Assembly (NCBI GenBank): GCA_021325295.1
Contig: JAJPHM010000054.1
Coordinates: forward strand, 1-38,863
From: Nitrososphaeraceae archaeon
Lineage (GTDB): Archaea > Thermoproteota > Nitrososphaeria > Nitrososphaerales > Nitrososphaeraceae
Direction of reading: 5' to 3'
Length of the DNA: 38,863 nt
Shown: positions 16,030-24,274 of the stretch, in pieces
How positions within the stretch are numbered: position 1 is the stretch's first letter
How the letters are laid out: every line of letters begins with the position of its first letter
Program-made: the position numbers and the translations under genes
The notes under the pieces: model-generated
What the model was told of the DNA's origin: nothing
Databases searched by the model: none
Seen by the model: the letters and a program-made list of their open reading frames with translations, nothing else

Positions 16030-16095
16030 CGGCAGAGCAAGACACTGCCATGGAGGTGAACAGGGGAAAGGCAATAGAGAGTTGACAGGTCAGTA

Positions 16096-16112
16096 GATCG
16101 ATGGATGGATAG
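16096..16112. repeat. GATC/GATG/GATA short repeat
   Basis: Four GAT-N units (gatc, gatg, gatg, gata) in the 206-bp gap upstream of the helicase gene. The same gap has a T-rich stretch (about 16140-16165). Confidence 0.6.
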
Positions 16113-16235
16113 TAGCGAGCGAACCAGACCAGACTGGATCTTTTTCTTATTTTTATTTTGTTTCTGCTCTGAATGGTTAACCAGTATCTACAGTCCCGGA
16201 AACAATTTATTTCCTGAAATGCAGTTTTCACCCAA

Positions 16236-18896
16236 GTGACTAATTACCGCTGCCCAAAATGCGGCTCGATGCATTCAGTCGAAGCAGACAGAATATTCGA
16301 CGGCAGGCTGATATTTCGGTGTTCAAAGTGCAGAGTATGCGGGATAGTCAGGCCGCATTCTGCTCTATCGTCATCTGCCCAGAGTAGTCTTGACGATGCT
16401 TACCTTGATTTTCTCGACCAGTATGACAACGGCCAGGCTGCAGACGAAAAAGACTTTAGCTTACTGGCAGAGCAGGAAAAAATTATCCGGCCGGCAAGCG
16501 AGATAAACTTGCTTCTCTCTAAAAATGGAGCATCAGATAACGAGCTTCTGAGTTCTGTCCTCAAGTCCCGGCAGGACTATGTAGTTGACTATCAGGTCAT
16601 AGACGAGCCGGCGCCGGAGCAGGGAAGCAATGTTGCTGAACTTGCTTTAGACGATGCGCTCAAGCAATCCATGCTGGACAAAGGGATCGAGAGACTCCAT
16701 GCATTTCAGGAGCAAGCTATATCCACAGTACTCTCCGGCGCAGATACGGCAATTGTAGCGCCAACAGCGTCAGGCAAGACAGAGGCATTTTGCATACCTA
16801 TTTTGCAAAAGATATCAGAAAGGATCCCGCGGTTTGGCTCGCTCAGGCCGATTGAAGGAAAGGGCAGAAACAAGCGTGCAGTGTCGGCGATATTTGTATA
16901 CCCGACTAAGGCGCTGGCAAGGGACCAGGCGCCAAAGATAAAAGAGCTTGCTGCATCGACAGGCATAAGAGTCGACGTGCTTGACGGCGACACAGAACAG
17001 GCAGAGCGTGACCAGATCGCTTCCCGACCGCCTGACATACTGATCACAAACTTTGACGTGCTGCACTACCACATGATGCACAGGACAAAGTTTTCCCGGA
17101 TGCTGATGGACACGCGGTTTCTGGTAGTGGATGAAGCACACAGCTATACTGGCGTATTTGGCGCAAACGTTCACTATATTGTGAGAAGACTCGAGCGGCT
17201 TGTCTCTGCCGCTTCAGGCCACGGCCTCCAGATTATTGCAGCCTCTGCTACTCTCCCTAATGCAGGCGAGTTCTGCCAGGCACTCTTTGGGAGAAAAATG
17301 CAGGCAGTCTATGGCAGGGGTAGAAAAGGCAGGGTAAACTTTGCCATACTGTTCCCGTCTTTGCGATCGTACAGGTCGCTCATGATAGACCTTGTAAAAA
17401 AGACCGCCAAGACAGGTCACAAAACAATCGCATTTAGTGGGTCTCACCTCGGGTCGGAGCTTCTGGCATTTTACGCCTCAAGACAGGGAATCAAGATTAA
17501 AGTCCACAGGGCAGGCCTGCTGCCTGCAGCCCGCGCTGAAGTAGAGCGGGCGTTCAAGGCAGGCGAGCTGATGGCAGTATCTGCAACGCCTACACTTGAG
17601 CTTGGAATTGACATCGGAGATGTCGACGCTGTGGTATCAAACATAGTGCCAATTAACAGGCTTGTGCAGAGGTTTGGCAGGGCCGCCAGGCGCGGGCAGG
17701 AAGGCTATGCCTTTCTTGTTCTGGGAAACGATCCAATAAGCCAGTACTACAAGATGCACCCACAGGACTATCTGGCCGATTCAGAATATGCCTATACTGA
17801 CCCGTCAAACCCGTTTGTCGAAGAATACCAGATCCTTGCAATGGCCTGCGACAGGCCCATAACAATGCCCGAGTCCGCAGTAATCTGGAGCGCTGTGCAG
17901 AGACTTGTGTCAAAGGGTCTGTTGCGGGTGACCGGGAACCGATTTCTTGCCACCAGAGAGGCTGTTAATCTGCTCAATGACTACAGTATACGCGGGATTG
18001 GAAGCCGGGTTGACATTACGCTTGGTGGCAAAATAGTAGGGGAAAGATCCCTTCCACAGGCACTTGAAGAGCTCCACCCCGGGGCTGTGTATTTTCTTTC
18101 TGGCCGCCGGTACCAGGTTGCTGCACTTCACTACGGGCAGGTCGGCGGGGGGAGCAGCAGGCCAGAAAAAAAGCCAGCTCGCCTCAGGGAAGGCCATCCT
18201 TACGCCGAACTTGTGGCACTTCCGCCTGATTACCCTTACTATACAAAGGCGATAACAGACGAGTGGCCTTCTATACTCGAGATATACGAGAAAAAGCGCG
18301 CCATCGGTCACGGTGCGGAGATGGCCTATTGCTCGCTTTTGATCCGCAAGCGGGTTCTGGGTTACGCCAACATGGAGATAGGACAGGACGCCCTGCAGGG
18401 GAGAAAGGTGATGCTAGACAGGCCTCTTGAGCACGAGTTTCCAACAAAAGGCTTTGTCTTCAGGGCGCCCCGGCCACTTGACTCGCTGGAATCAGCCGAA
18501 GATCCGGAGTATGTTGAGGCCAGCAGCTACCATGCGTCAGAGCATGTGCTTATCGAGGGAAGCGCAATGATAACCGGCGGAGCATCGCAGGATCTTGGCG
18601 GGATATCACTATCTTCTGGCCTGATATTTGTCTACGATGGAAGCACCGGAGGAAACGGCGCAAGCAAGGTGCTCTATGACAGGGTTGACAGGTCTTTTGA
18701 GAGGGCGTTGAGGATACTGTCTGAATGCCAGTGCAAAAGTGAAAGTGGATGCCCGCGCTGTACGTATTCTTACAGGTGCGGAAACAACAATGAATATCTC
18801 CACAAAGCCTCGGCAATCGAGGTGCTGAATAGAATAGTTGAAGGCGAGCAGACAGAAATTGGAGATATTGTAAGCGGCGACAGAGCCTTGGTGTAA
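16236..18896 (+). CDS. DEAH superfamily 2 helicase with C-terminal Cys cluster (MrfA/Hrq1-like)
   Basis: 886 residues. An N-terminal zinc ribbon is visible (CPKC at 6-9, CSKC at 29-32, C35). After a linker rich in acidic residues come helicase motifs: HAFQEQAI Q-motif (154-161), Walker A PTASGKTEAF (176-185), YPTKALARDQ, TNFDVLHYHM, DEAH (299-302), ASATLPN, TPTLELGIDIGDVDAV and QRFGRAARRGQEG. The C-terminal DUF1998-type region ends with CQCKSESGCPRCTYSYRCG (831-849), the four-Cys iron- or zinc-binding set of MrfA and relatives. Such enzymes are 3'-5' DNA helicases linked to repair of crosslinks and bulky damage. Start is GTG 16236; CAATTTATTT at 16203-16212 is at -26, so it is leaderless. The N-terminal ribbon is an extra not found in all homologues. 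Confidence 0.9.
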   Translation: MTNYRCPKCGSMHSVEADRIFDGRLIFRCSKCRVCGIVRPHSALSSSAQSSLDDAYLDFLDQYDNGQAADEKDFSLLAEQEKIIRPASEINLLLSKNGASDNELLSSVLKSRQDYVVDYQVIDEPAPEQGSNVAELALDDALKQSMLDKGIERLHAFQEQAISTVLSGADTAIVAPTASGKTEAFCIPILQKISERIPRFGSLRPIEGKGRNKRAVSAIFVYPTKALARDQAPKIKELAASTGIRVDVLDGDTEQAERDQIASRPPDILITNFDVLHYHMMHRTKFSRMLMDTRFLVVDEAHSYTGVFGANVHYIVRRLERLVSAASGHGLQIIAASATLPNAGEFCQALFGRKMQAVYGRGRKGRVNFAILFPSLRSYRSLMIDLVKKTAKTGHKTIAFSGSHLGSELLAFYASRQGIKIKVHRAGLLPAARAEVERAFKAGELMAVSATPTLELGIDIGDVDAVVSNIVPINRLVQRFGRAARRGQEGYAFLVLGNDPISQYYKMHPQDYLADSEYAYTDPSNPFVEEYQILAMACDRPITMPESAVIWSAVQRLVSKGLLRVTGNRFLATREAVNLLNDYSIRGIGSRVDITLGGKIVGERSLPQALEELHPGAVYFLSGRRYQVAALHYGQVGGGSSRPEKKPARLREGHPYAELVALPPDYPYYTKAITDEWPSILEIYEKKRAIGHGAEMAYCSLLIRKRVLGYANMEIGQDALQGRKVMLDRPLEHEFPTKGFVFRAPRPLDSLESAEDPEYVEASSYHASEHVLIEGSAMITGGASQDLGGISLSSGLIFVYDGSTGGNGASKVLYDRVDRSFERALRILSECQCKSESGCPRCTYSYRCGNNNEYLHKASAIEVLNRIVEGEQTEIGDIVSGDRALV

Positions 18897-18967
18897 TTGT
18901 GAGCTGCCGTCTGTCTAGAATTAAAGCTCAAAATAGAAACATGTTATTTTGTTATCAGGTTTGCTAT

Positions 18968-19045
18968 CCTGTCGTAGGTTGTTGCATGTTAGTATCATAG
19001 TGATGGTGTGTCCCCGGGGTGATCACAGGAAGTTGCCTGTCGTAG
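18968..19045. repeat. 10-bp direct repeat CCTGTCGTAG
   Basis: Identical copies at 18968-18977 and 19036-19045, 68 bp apart, in the promoter region of the nickel/cobalt permease gene. They could be two half-sites for one regulator. Confidence 0.5.
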
Positions 19046-19080
19046 AATGAGTTGGATAAACTATCCAACCCTTTAAATAC
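19012..19080 (+). promoter_or_regulatory. Promoter of NiCoT permease with stacked palindromes
   Basis: In order: CCCCGGGG (19012-19019), GTGATCAC (19019-19026), ACAGG-N6-CCTGT (19025-19040), the perfect 8-bp inverted repeat GTTGGATA-AAC-TATCCAAC (19051-19069), and a TATA box CTTTAAATAC (19071-19080). The start codon TTG is at 19109, so the start site is near 19102. The 19-bp palindrome abuts the BRE/TATA region, where binding would block TFB/TBP. A metal-responsive repressor is a reasonable guess given the downstream gene; no known consensus is claimed. Confidence 0.55.
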
Positions 19081-19108
19081 CAAGTAATCAGCAGCACTTG
19101 AGTCCAGC

Positions 19109-19903
19109 TTGACAGAGGAAATATCTGCGATAATAGCAGTATCTGCCCCGACGATGCTTATCCTTGGCCTCCGTCATGGTCTGGATGTTGACCATATATC
19201 GGCCATAGACAGCCTCGTTCGGCTGCACAATGCTTCAAAGCAGGCAAGACTTGTGGGCACCGGATTTAGCTCCGGTCACATGGTATCTGTCCTGGCTGAA
19301 ATGATTTTTGTGATATATGCAGTAGGTGGCTTTTTGAAAAGTGACAGTTTCGGATTGTTCAGCGGCCTTCTTGGCGCCGGGGCGCTTGGCGTAGTTGGAA
19401 TAATTAACCTGTATTCAATGAAAAAATGGGGCAAGACCGGATCGGCTATACTGGCAGGTAAGGTGCTAAATAGAACTGGCAAGCTGGGGCCTTACTTTTC
19501 TGCATTCATTACAGGAATAGTATTTGGTCTGGGATTCGATACTGCCACGCAGATATCTGCAATTTCAGTTTCTGCCGTAGCGTCTGCAACCGAAGGAATT
19601 AAAATTGCTCTGACGCTGGTCGGGGTTTTTGGCATTGGAATGGTTGCAATGGACACCATGAACAGTATTTTGCTGCGCTCGGCCTTGTGGAGAATATTCC
19701 AGACAAAGGCTTTTCGGTATATGGCATATGCTTTGAGTGCTGTAGCCATTAGCCTAGCTATTGTGGACAGTATAGGGACATTGACAAATGGAACCGTGAA
19801 AATTCCTGAATGGTCAGGCCCCACATTGGCAATAATTGTGGTCTTCTCTTCTTTTTCATATGCATTTGTAACAAAGAGAAGGATACAATCTAGGAATAAG
19901 TAA
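19109..19903 (+). CDS. Nickel/cobalt permease, NiCoT (HoxN/NixA) family
   Basis: 264 residues with about seven to eight hydrophobic segments. The family signature H-x4-D-H is present near the N-terminus (H23 GLDV D28 H29 I), and LGFDTATQ in the middle matches the second conserved motif (GFDTATE in relatives). These secondary permeases import Ni2+ or Co2+ with high affinity. In this organism group, nickel would serve urease and cobalt would serve cobamides; which metal is used is not decidable here. Start is TTG 19109, fitting the TATA box at 19071-19080 with a very short leader. The elaborate upstream palindromes suggest regulated expression. Confidence 0.92.
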   Translation: MTEEISAIIAVSAPTMLILGLRHGLDVDHISAIDSLVRLHNASKQARLVGTGFSSGHMVSVLAEMIFVIYAVGGFLKSDSFGLFSGLLGAGALGVVGIINLYSMKKWGKTGSAILAGKVLNRTGKLGPYFSAFITGIVFGLGFDTATQISAISVSAVASATEGIKIALTLVGVFGIGMVAMDTMNSILLRSALWRIFQTKAFRYMAYALSAVAISLAIVDSIGTLTNGTVKIPEWSGPTLAIIVVFSSFSYAFVTKRRIQSRNK

Positions 19904-19922
19904 ATTAGGATTAGCAAGCCAA

Positions 19923-20111
19923 ATGATTACCGATGTTGTACCACTTGTGATTGGGCCTGATAGTAGGTATGGTGCATATGACTGCTCCAGACCAATGGAG
20001 ATGCATTTGGAGAGATGGCAGAATTTGAGGAAAGGGAAAGGAAAAGGAAGACCTTATTTTTCATATTTGTTGATAGGTATGGCATTAGTTTGGCTAATGA
20101 AAACAACATGA
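19923..20111 (+). CDS. Possible small membrane-anchored protein (62 aa)
   Basis: ATG 19923 lies 20 bp after the permease stop. The product has a hydrophilic body with KGKGKGR and one C-terminal hydrophobic helix (PYFSYLLIGMALVWLM). A similar-length frame exists on the opposite strand, so coding is uncertain. Retained because of position and the tail-anchor-like end. Confidence 0.3.
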   Translation: MITDVVPLVIGPDSRYGAYDCSRPMEMHLERWQNLRKGKGKGRPYFSYLLIGMALVWLMKTT

Positions 20112-20242
20112 TGGGCAGACAAAAAATGCAAGATTACAAATAGCGCGTATGGCTATGACTCAGGTGGTCTAAGCTTATTTATTGAACATTCGTTTGTTAT
20201 TTTAGGCGATAGTGCATTCATTATGGTCAATTCAAAATTGCC

Positions 20243-20833
20243 CTATTGACTCATCACAATCTGCCTTCGACTGATAATAGATTCTATCCTTTCAAGATTG
20301 AATTTTGGGAATTGCCTGCCATAGAATTGGAAACACTTGACTAATGGAAAGGAGAAGTTCTTGCAGTAAAGGGAATGGTCAAATCCTCCTTCAAGTTTCC
20401 GCTTGTACCAATTTCTGGTTTCTCGCTCTAATAATAACCTAGCTATATTTTTTGAACGCTTAAGGTGTAAAAATATTATCTTCTCCCTTGCAGTCGAAAT
20501 AAGTTTTTCAATTGAAAGACATATTCTCCACATCAAATCATCCCTGACTTTAGATAATCCTTGCAATTGTTCCACGGTAGATTTGGAATCGCTTCTAATT
20601 GCTACGACTATATTTTTTTTCTTAACTCGTCTGATTGATTTCCTTAAGTATGCAAGATTATCCGCGACCGCAAAGTATATTGCGAGCAATTCCATTCTCT
20701 GAACACCAAACCTTTCGTTTTTCTCTGATGGCCTTAACATTCTGATCCTATGGAATTCGGTATAATGGTTGTACCATGCCACATAACCCGCAGGAGATGC
20801 GTCAGCGTCTATCGCAATGCTGTGCAGCCGCAA
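20243..20833 (-). CDS. RNase H-fold protein with altered last catalytic position
   Basis: 196 residues. The first half follows RNase HI: IDADASPAGYVAW (8-20; D9/D11), MELLAIYFAVADNL (47-60; E48), VVAIRSDSKSTVEQL (76-90; D82) and LKRSKNIARLLLE (124-137). The last motif normally reads N-x2-A-D-x-L, but here the Asp is Arg (R132), so the fourth metal ligand is missing or shifted. A C-terminal extension of 60 residues (about 137-196), basic and aromatic, is not part of the RNase HI core. Start is TTG 20833, which keeps the first beta-strand intact and has CTTATACC (20857-20864) at -26; an in-frame stop lies just upstream. Could be a nuclease, a reverse-transcriptase-like RNase H relic or a nucleic-acid binder. 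Confidence 0.7.
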   Translation of the reverse strand: MRLHSIAIDADASPAGYVAWYNHYTEFHRIRMLRPSEKNERFGVQRMELLAIYFAVADNLAYLRKSIRRVKKKNIVVAIRSDSKSTVEQLQGLSKVRDDLMWRICLSIEKLISTAREKIIFLHLKRSKNIARLLLERETRNWYKRKLEGGFDHSLYCKNFSFPLVKCFQFYGRQFPKFNLERIESIISRRQIVMSQ

Positions 20834-20953
20834 CCATCCTTAAACAGTCCACGCGGTATAAGTGTAAAGCCAATAGAAATCATTGAGACAATGTATGTGC
20901 TAATGATATCTTTTAGCTGTATATAGAATTCTGTTTGCTGTACAGACGTATTA

Positions 20954-21481
20954 TTATCTTCCAATCCTTTTCAGAATGCCCGGGGTTAGGAGATATCTTA
21001 ACTCCCCCTCAATCTTGGGATGGGTGGATGTAATCGCTAACCTTGCAACTCCAGATTTTTTTAAATTGATTCTAGCTTTCTGCTCGTAGCCTAAAATGAT
21101 ATCGCATATCATATTGCCAAGAAAAGGCTCATGTCCAACAAGCAAGACCGAGTCGTCTGTCTTGAATTTGGACAATTTTTTATAAAGAGCTATTCTATTA
21201 CCATCGGGTTTGAGCTCATCCCATTGTTCAACGCCGTCTCTGCCTGCTTTTCCATCTTTTTGTTTAAAGTCCAGTGTATCTGCTGCAATTTGTGCAGTTT
21301 GGTAAGCTCGTTTGAGTGGACTTGCTGCAATAGCATCAAATTCTAATCCTAGTTCCAAAAGCGCCTTAGATATGATCTTGACCTCTTTCTTGCCGACTTG
21401 CGTAAGAGGACGAAGTGCATCTTTCTCTCTGTCGCTAAATCCCTGCCCTGCCTCGCCATGTCGAAGAATATAAATTTCCAT
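20954..21481 (-). CDS. sixA: SixA-like histidine phosphatase (copy 1)
   Basis: 175 residues of the branch-1 histidine phosphatase superfamily. The nucleophile motif is LRHGEAG (6-12), followed by RPLTQVGKKEV, AASPLKRAYQTAQIA and LLVGHEPFLGNMI with the second His. This matches SixA, which removes phosphate from phosphohistidine in proteins; related enzymes also accompany polyphosphate genes. The frame extends 30 codons upstream to 21571, but ATG 21481 begins exactly at the first strand (MEIYILRHGE) and has GATTAAATT at -26, so the short start is chosen. A close paralogue lies at 31251-31766. It is divergent from the secreted phosphoesterase gene. Confidence 0.9.
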   Translation of the reverse strand: MEIYILRHGEAGQGFSDREKDALRPLTQVGKKEVKIISKALLELGLEFDAIAASPLKRAYQTAQIAADTLDFKQKDGKAGRDGVEQWDELKPDGNRIALYKKLSKFKTDDSVLLVGHEPFLGNMICDIILGYEQKARINLKKSGVARLAITSTHPKIEGELRYLLTPGILKRIGR

Positions 21482-21647
21482 AGCTAACCAAGATTCATTG
21501 GAATCCAATTTAATCGCTTCTTGGCTGATTCTGCTAGATAATTTACAATGATTGCTGGAAACAATTGTCAAAAAGGCTGATCAATAGAGCTGATAACTAT
21601 GCCAACTAAAAGATCTCTGTGCAGATATGTAGTCCTGATAGTTCGAT

Positions 21648-23228
21648 ATGAACCATTTTCACAAGCATGAAAAATATCCACTACTAATGCGTGCCTCGAT
21701 GAAGGAAAAAGTTTACTTTGCAACCGCAATAATTGCAGCAACTCTCATTGCAGCTTTCTACACAGAGGCAAACAACAATGCAATCCAATCCTTTCTTCCA
21801 TCAGCAGCAGCTGACAGTACATCCACGCCGATCAAGCATTTAGTGGTGATCTTCCAAGAAAACGTATCATTTGACCACTATTTCGCCACATATCCGGTAG
21901 CTACAAATCCCACCGGAGAGCCACAGTTCACAGCAAGTGAAAATACACCATCTGTAAATGGCCTGATCCAATCTCTTTTGAATAACAATACAAATCTTGC
22001 CAACCCTTTCCGTTTGGATAGGTCCCAAGCAATAACTTGCGATCAGAACCACGAGTACAAAGCAGAGCAACAGGCGTATGATGGCGGACTTGCCGACAAG
22101 TTTGTTCAATCGACCGGCAATAATGGCAATGGCTGCGATCCAAAAACAGTAATGGGTTACTACGATGGCAATACGGTAACTGCCATGTGGAATTATGCAC
22201 AACGCTTTGCAATGAGCGACAACTCGTACAGTACCACCTTTGGACCTTCTACTCCTGGAGCATTGAACCTTGTATCTGGACAAACCCACGGCGCAACTCC
22301 ATCTAATATGCCTGACACTATAGTCAATGGAACGGTAATTAGCGATGCTGATCCAACATACGATGATTGCTCCCATGGACAAACATTTGCCATGAGCGGA
22401 CAGAATGTTGGAGACCTCTTGAATAACAAGGGACTCACATGGGGTTGGTTCCAAGGTGGCTTTAAACCAACCAATACGACATCAACTGGTAAGGCAGTAT
22501 GCGGATCATCCCACGTCAACATTGGAGGATCGAAAGTAACAGACTACAGCGCCCATCATGAACCATTCCAATACTATCAATCCACATCAAACCCACACCA
22601 CTTGCCACCGACATCTGTAAGTATGATAGGACACACCGACCAAGCAAACCACCAGTATGATCTCTCGGATTTCTGGGCAGCAGTCGATGCGCACAACATG
22701 CCAGCAATAAGTTTCCTAAAGGCAGCAAAATATCAAGATGGACATGCTGGATATTCAGATCCATTAGACGAGCAGACCTTTATAGTAGATACCATTAACA
22801 AACTGCAAAAGACTGACGAATGGAAGAATACTGCGGTAGTTATTCTCTACGACGACTCTGACGGATGGTACGATCATGTCATGCCTCCAATAGTTAGCCA
22901 ATCAAATGACCCTGCTAATGATGCGTTGCTAGGTGATGCCGGCATGTGCGGACATGCGCCGTCTGGAGCTTACAATGATAGATGTGGATATGGTCCAAGA
23001 CAACCATTGCTTGTCATTTCTCCATGGGCAAAGCAGAACTTTGTAGATCACCAAATCTCTGATCAGTCCTCGGTACTTAGATTCATAGAAGACAACTGGA
23101 ACCTTGGACGCATTGGAGATCAATCATTTGACGCAAAAGCTGGATCTTTGCTGAATATATTTGACTTTGATCATCCACATGAAGAGAAACTCTTCCTAGA
23201 CCCTATCACTGGAACCAAATTGGCATAA
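21648..23228 (+). CDS. Secreted phosphoesterase (phospholipase C / acid phosphatase family)
   Basis: 526 residues. An N-terminal membrane segment (about 22-41, VYFATAIIAATLIAAFYTEA) marks export. The catalytic domain starts IKHLVVIFQENVSFDHYF (62-79), the family's metal/nucleophile region. Later come FGPSTPGALNLVSG, the conserved HEPFQYY and DQANHQYDLSDFW blocks, ILYDDSDGWYDHV and GPRQPLLVISPWAKQNFVDH. These match the PF04185 phosphoesterase family (phospholipase C and AcpA acid phosphatase), which releases phosphate from esters outside the cell. Placement upstream of pstS fits phosphate scavenging. ATG 21648 is used; M14 or M18 are possible starts just before the membrane segment. A palindromic terminator follows the stop. 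Confidence 0.92.
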   Translation: MNHFHKHEKYPLLMRASMKEKVYFATAIIAATLIAAFYTEANNNAIQSFLPSAAADSTSTPIKHLVVIFQENVSFDHYFATYPVATNPTGEPQFTASENTPSVNGLIQSLLNNNTNLANPFRLDRSQAITCDQNHEYKAEQQAYDGGLADKFVQSTGNNGNGCDPKTVMGYYDGNTVTAMWNYAQRFAMSDNSYSTTFGPSTPGALNLVSGQTHGATPSNMPDTIVNGTVISDADPTYDDCSHGQTFAMSGQNVGDLLNNKGLTWGWFQGGFKPTNTTSTGKAVCGSSHVNIGGSKVTDYSAHHEPFQYYQSTSNPHHLPPTSVSMIGHTDQANHQYDLSDFWAAVDAHNMPAISFLKAAKYQDGHAGYSDPLDEQTFIVDTINKLQKTDEWKNTAVVILYDDSDGWYDHVMPPIVSQSNDPANDALLGDAGMCGHAPSGAYNDRCGYGPRQPLLVISPWAKQNFVDHQISDQSSVLRFIEDNWNLGRIGDQSFDAKAGSLLNIFDFDHPHEEKLFLDPITGTKLA

Positions 23229-23752
23229 GAATAAAAGAAATTTCTTTTATTCTCTCATCTCTTTTTCCTACTTTATTGCCAATTGTGATATATTATGGAT
23301 AATGCTAATTGATCGAGAGGATAATAAAGGTGAAATGAGATATTAGGAATTAAAATATAGTTTTGAATATATTCCTCTGGCTTGAGGCAAGGCATATAGC
23401 TGTTCGAGCTGTTTATAGATCTAGATGGATTATAGTGATAACGATTATCTACCTTCATTGCTTGCAATAAAACAGCGACCACACAGAGTCGCATGAAACC
23501 GATGATCATCTGTTCCCCGGATGAATAGGCATTCCTAGGATCGGGGTTTTTTAATCACAACAGCAATTTTTCAATGGTTAAGAAAAACCGTCGCGTATTG
23601 AGTAAACTATATGAATTAAATAAAAAGAAAACTAATCTCATCAGATATTAAAAAGCAAGCTGATACGTCACTTAGATGCAGGGACGACACTTGTAGTACC
23701 CATATTTCATGTTGATAACCCTTTAATGAGTGTCTGTTCTGAAGATTAACCA
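23229..23752. other. Intergenic region, 524 bp, possible 25-codon ORF
   Basis: AT-rich. It holds the palindromic terminator of the phosphoesterase gene and a short frame at 23574-23651 (25 codons, very basic: MVKKNRRVLSKL...) with a TTTTTTAAT box about 26 bp upstream of its ATG. That mini-ORF may be real but has little support beyond the promoter-like spacing. Nothing else recognised. Confidence 0.4.
23231..23250 (+). terminator. Palindromic terminator after phosphoesterase gene
   Basis: A perfect 20-bp palindrome, ATAAAAGAAATTTCTTTTAT, begins 3 bp after the TAA stop and runs into a pyrimidine-rich tract (to about 23275). Confidence 0.55.
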
Positions 23753-23971
23753 ATGCAGTCGCTAAGAGAAGAGCATATCGAGGTATTGAAACATGCCGTC
23801 CTATATGCCTCTTCTGCGCGTATAAAAATAAAGGGGGTTAATGAAATGGCCAAGCATGGCACGCTGGCTATCCCATACCTTAAAGATGTAATAAAAGCAA
23901 ATGAACATGATGAGGTATTGAAAACTTATTGCGAGGCAATTATCGACGGATTGCGTACAAGTACAAGTTAG
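23753..23971 (+). CDS. Small helical protein, HEAT-like (72 aa)
   Basis: 72 residues in three or four helices: REEHIEVLKHAVLYASSARIKIKGVNEMAKHGTLAIPYLKDVI and ANEHDEVLKTYCEAII. The pattern of A-x3-I-x-G-V-N-E-M-A-K-H-G followed by A-I-P-Y-L resembles one HEAT repeat pair. Start ATG 23753. Between the phosphoesterase and pstS1 in the phosphate island; function unknown, perhaps a small adaptor. Confidence 0.6.
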   Translation: MQSLREEHIEVLKHAVLYASSARIKIKGVNEMAKHGTLAIPYLKDVIKANEHDEVLKTYCEAIIDGLRTSTS

Positions 23972-24274
23972 TGTATCACTGCATAGCCAGTTTATTAGAT
24001 AATTTTCATTCAACTCAGAAATACCACTTTTCAGGCCTGATAATCATAAGCCTTCGTTGACAATTTCGTCTTAAAGCTGGTTTGAAAGCAAAGCAAAGGG
24101 TCAATGCGATACAAGAATAGATCAAATCTTATTTTCTTGCTTGAAAGTTAGAGGCTGCGAATTTTGGCCATCTACAACTGCTGTATATGAAAACAATATC
24201 TCTATACGATACTATGGTATATAACAAAATACTATTCGCTCAACTTTTTAATCTATTGTCTAAAGACTCGCCTA
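23972..24274. other. Upstream region of pstS1
   Basis: 303 bp without a gene. It contains AT-rich stretches including TATGGTATATAAC (about 24212-24224) and TTTTTAATC (24245-24253) at -26 of the pstS1 ATG. The latter makes pstS1 look leaderless. Confidence 0.5.

Noticed and set aside
18897-19108. Metal riboswitch before the nickel/cobalt permease
   Set aside because: The TATA box at 19071-19080 places the start site after the palindromes, so they would not be in the RNA; DNA operators are more likely.
21867-22454. 195-residue minus-strand frame inside the phosphoesterase gene
   Set aside because: Antisense to a gene with clear family motifs; Cys/Arg/Ile-rich shadow composition.
23273-23509. 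78-residue minus-strand frame
   Set aside because: Composition is rich in Asn/Tyr/Ile as expected for AT-rich non-coding DNA; no motif, no promoter spacing.
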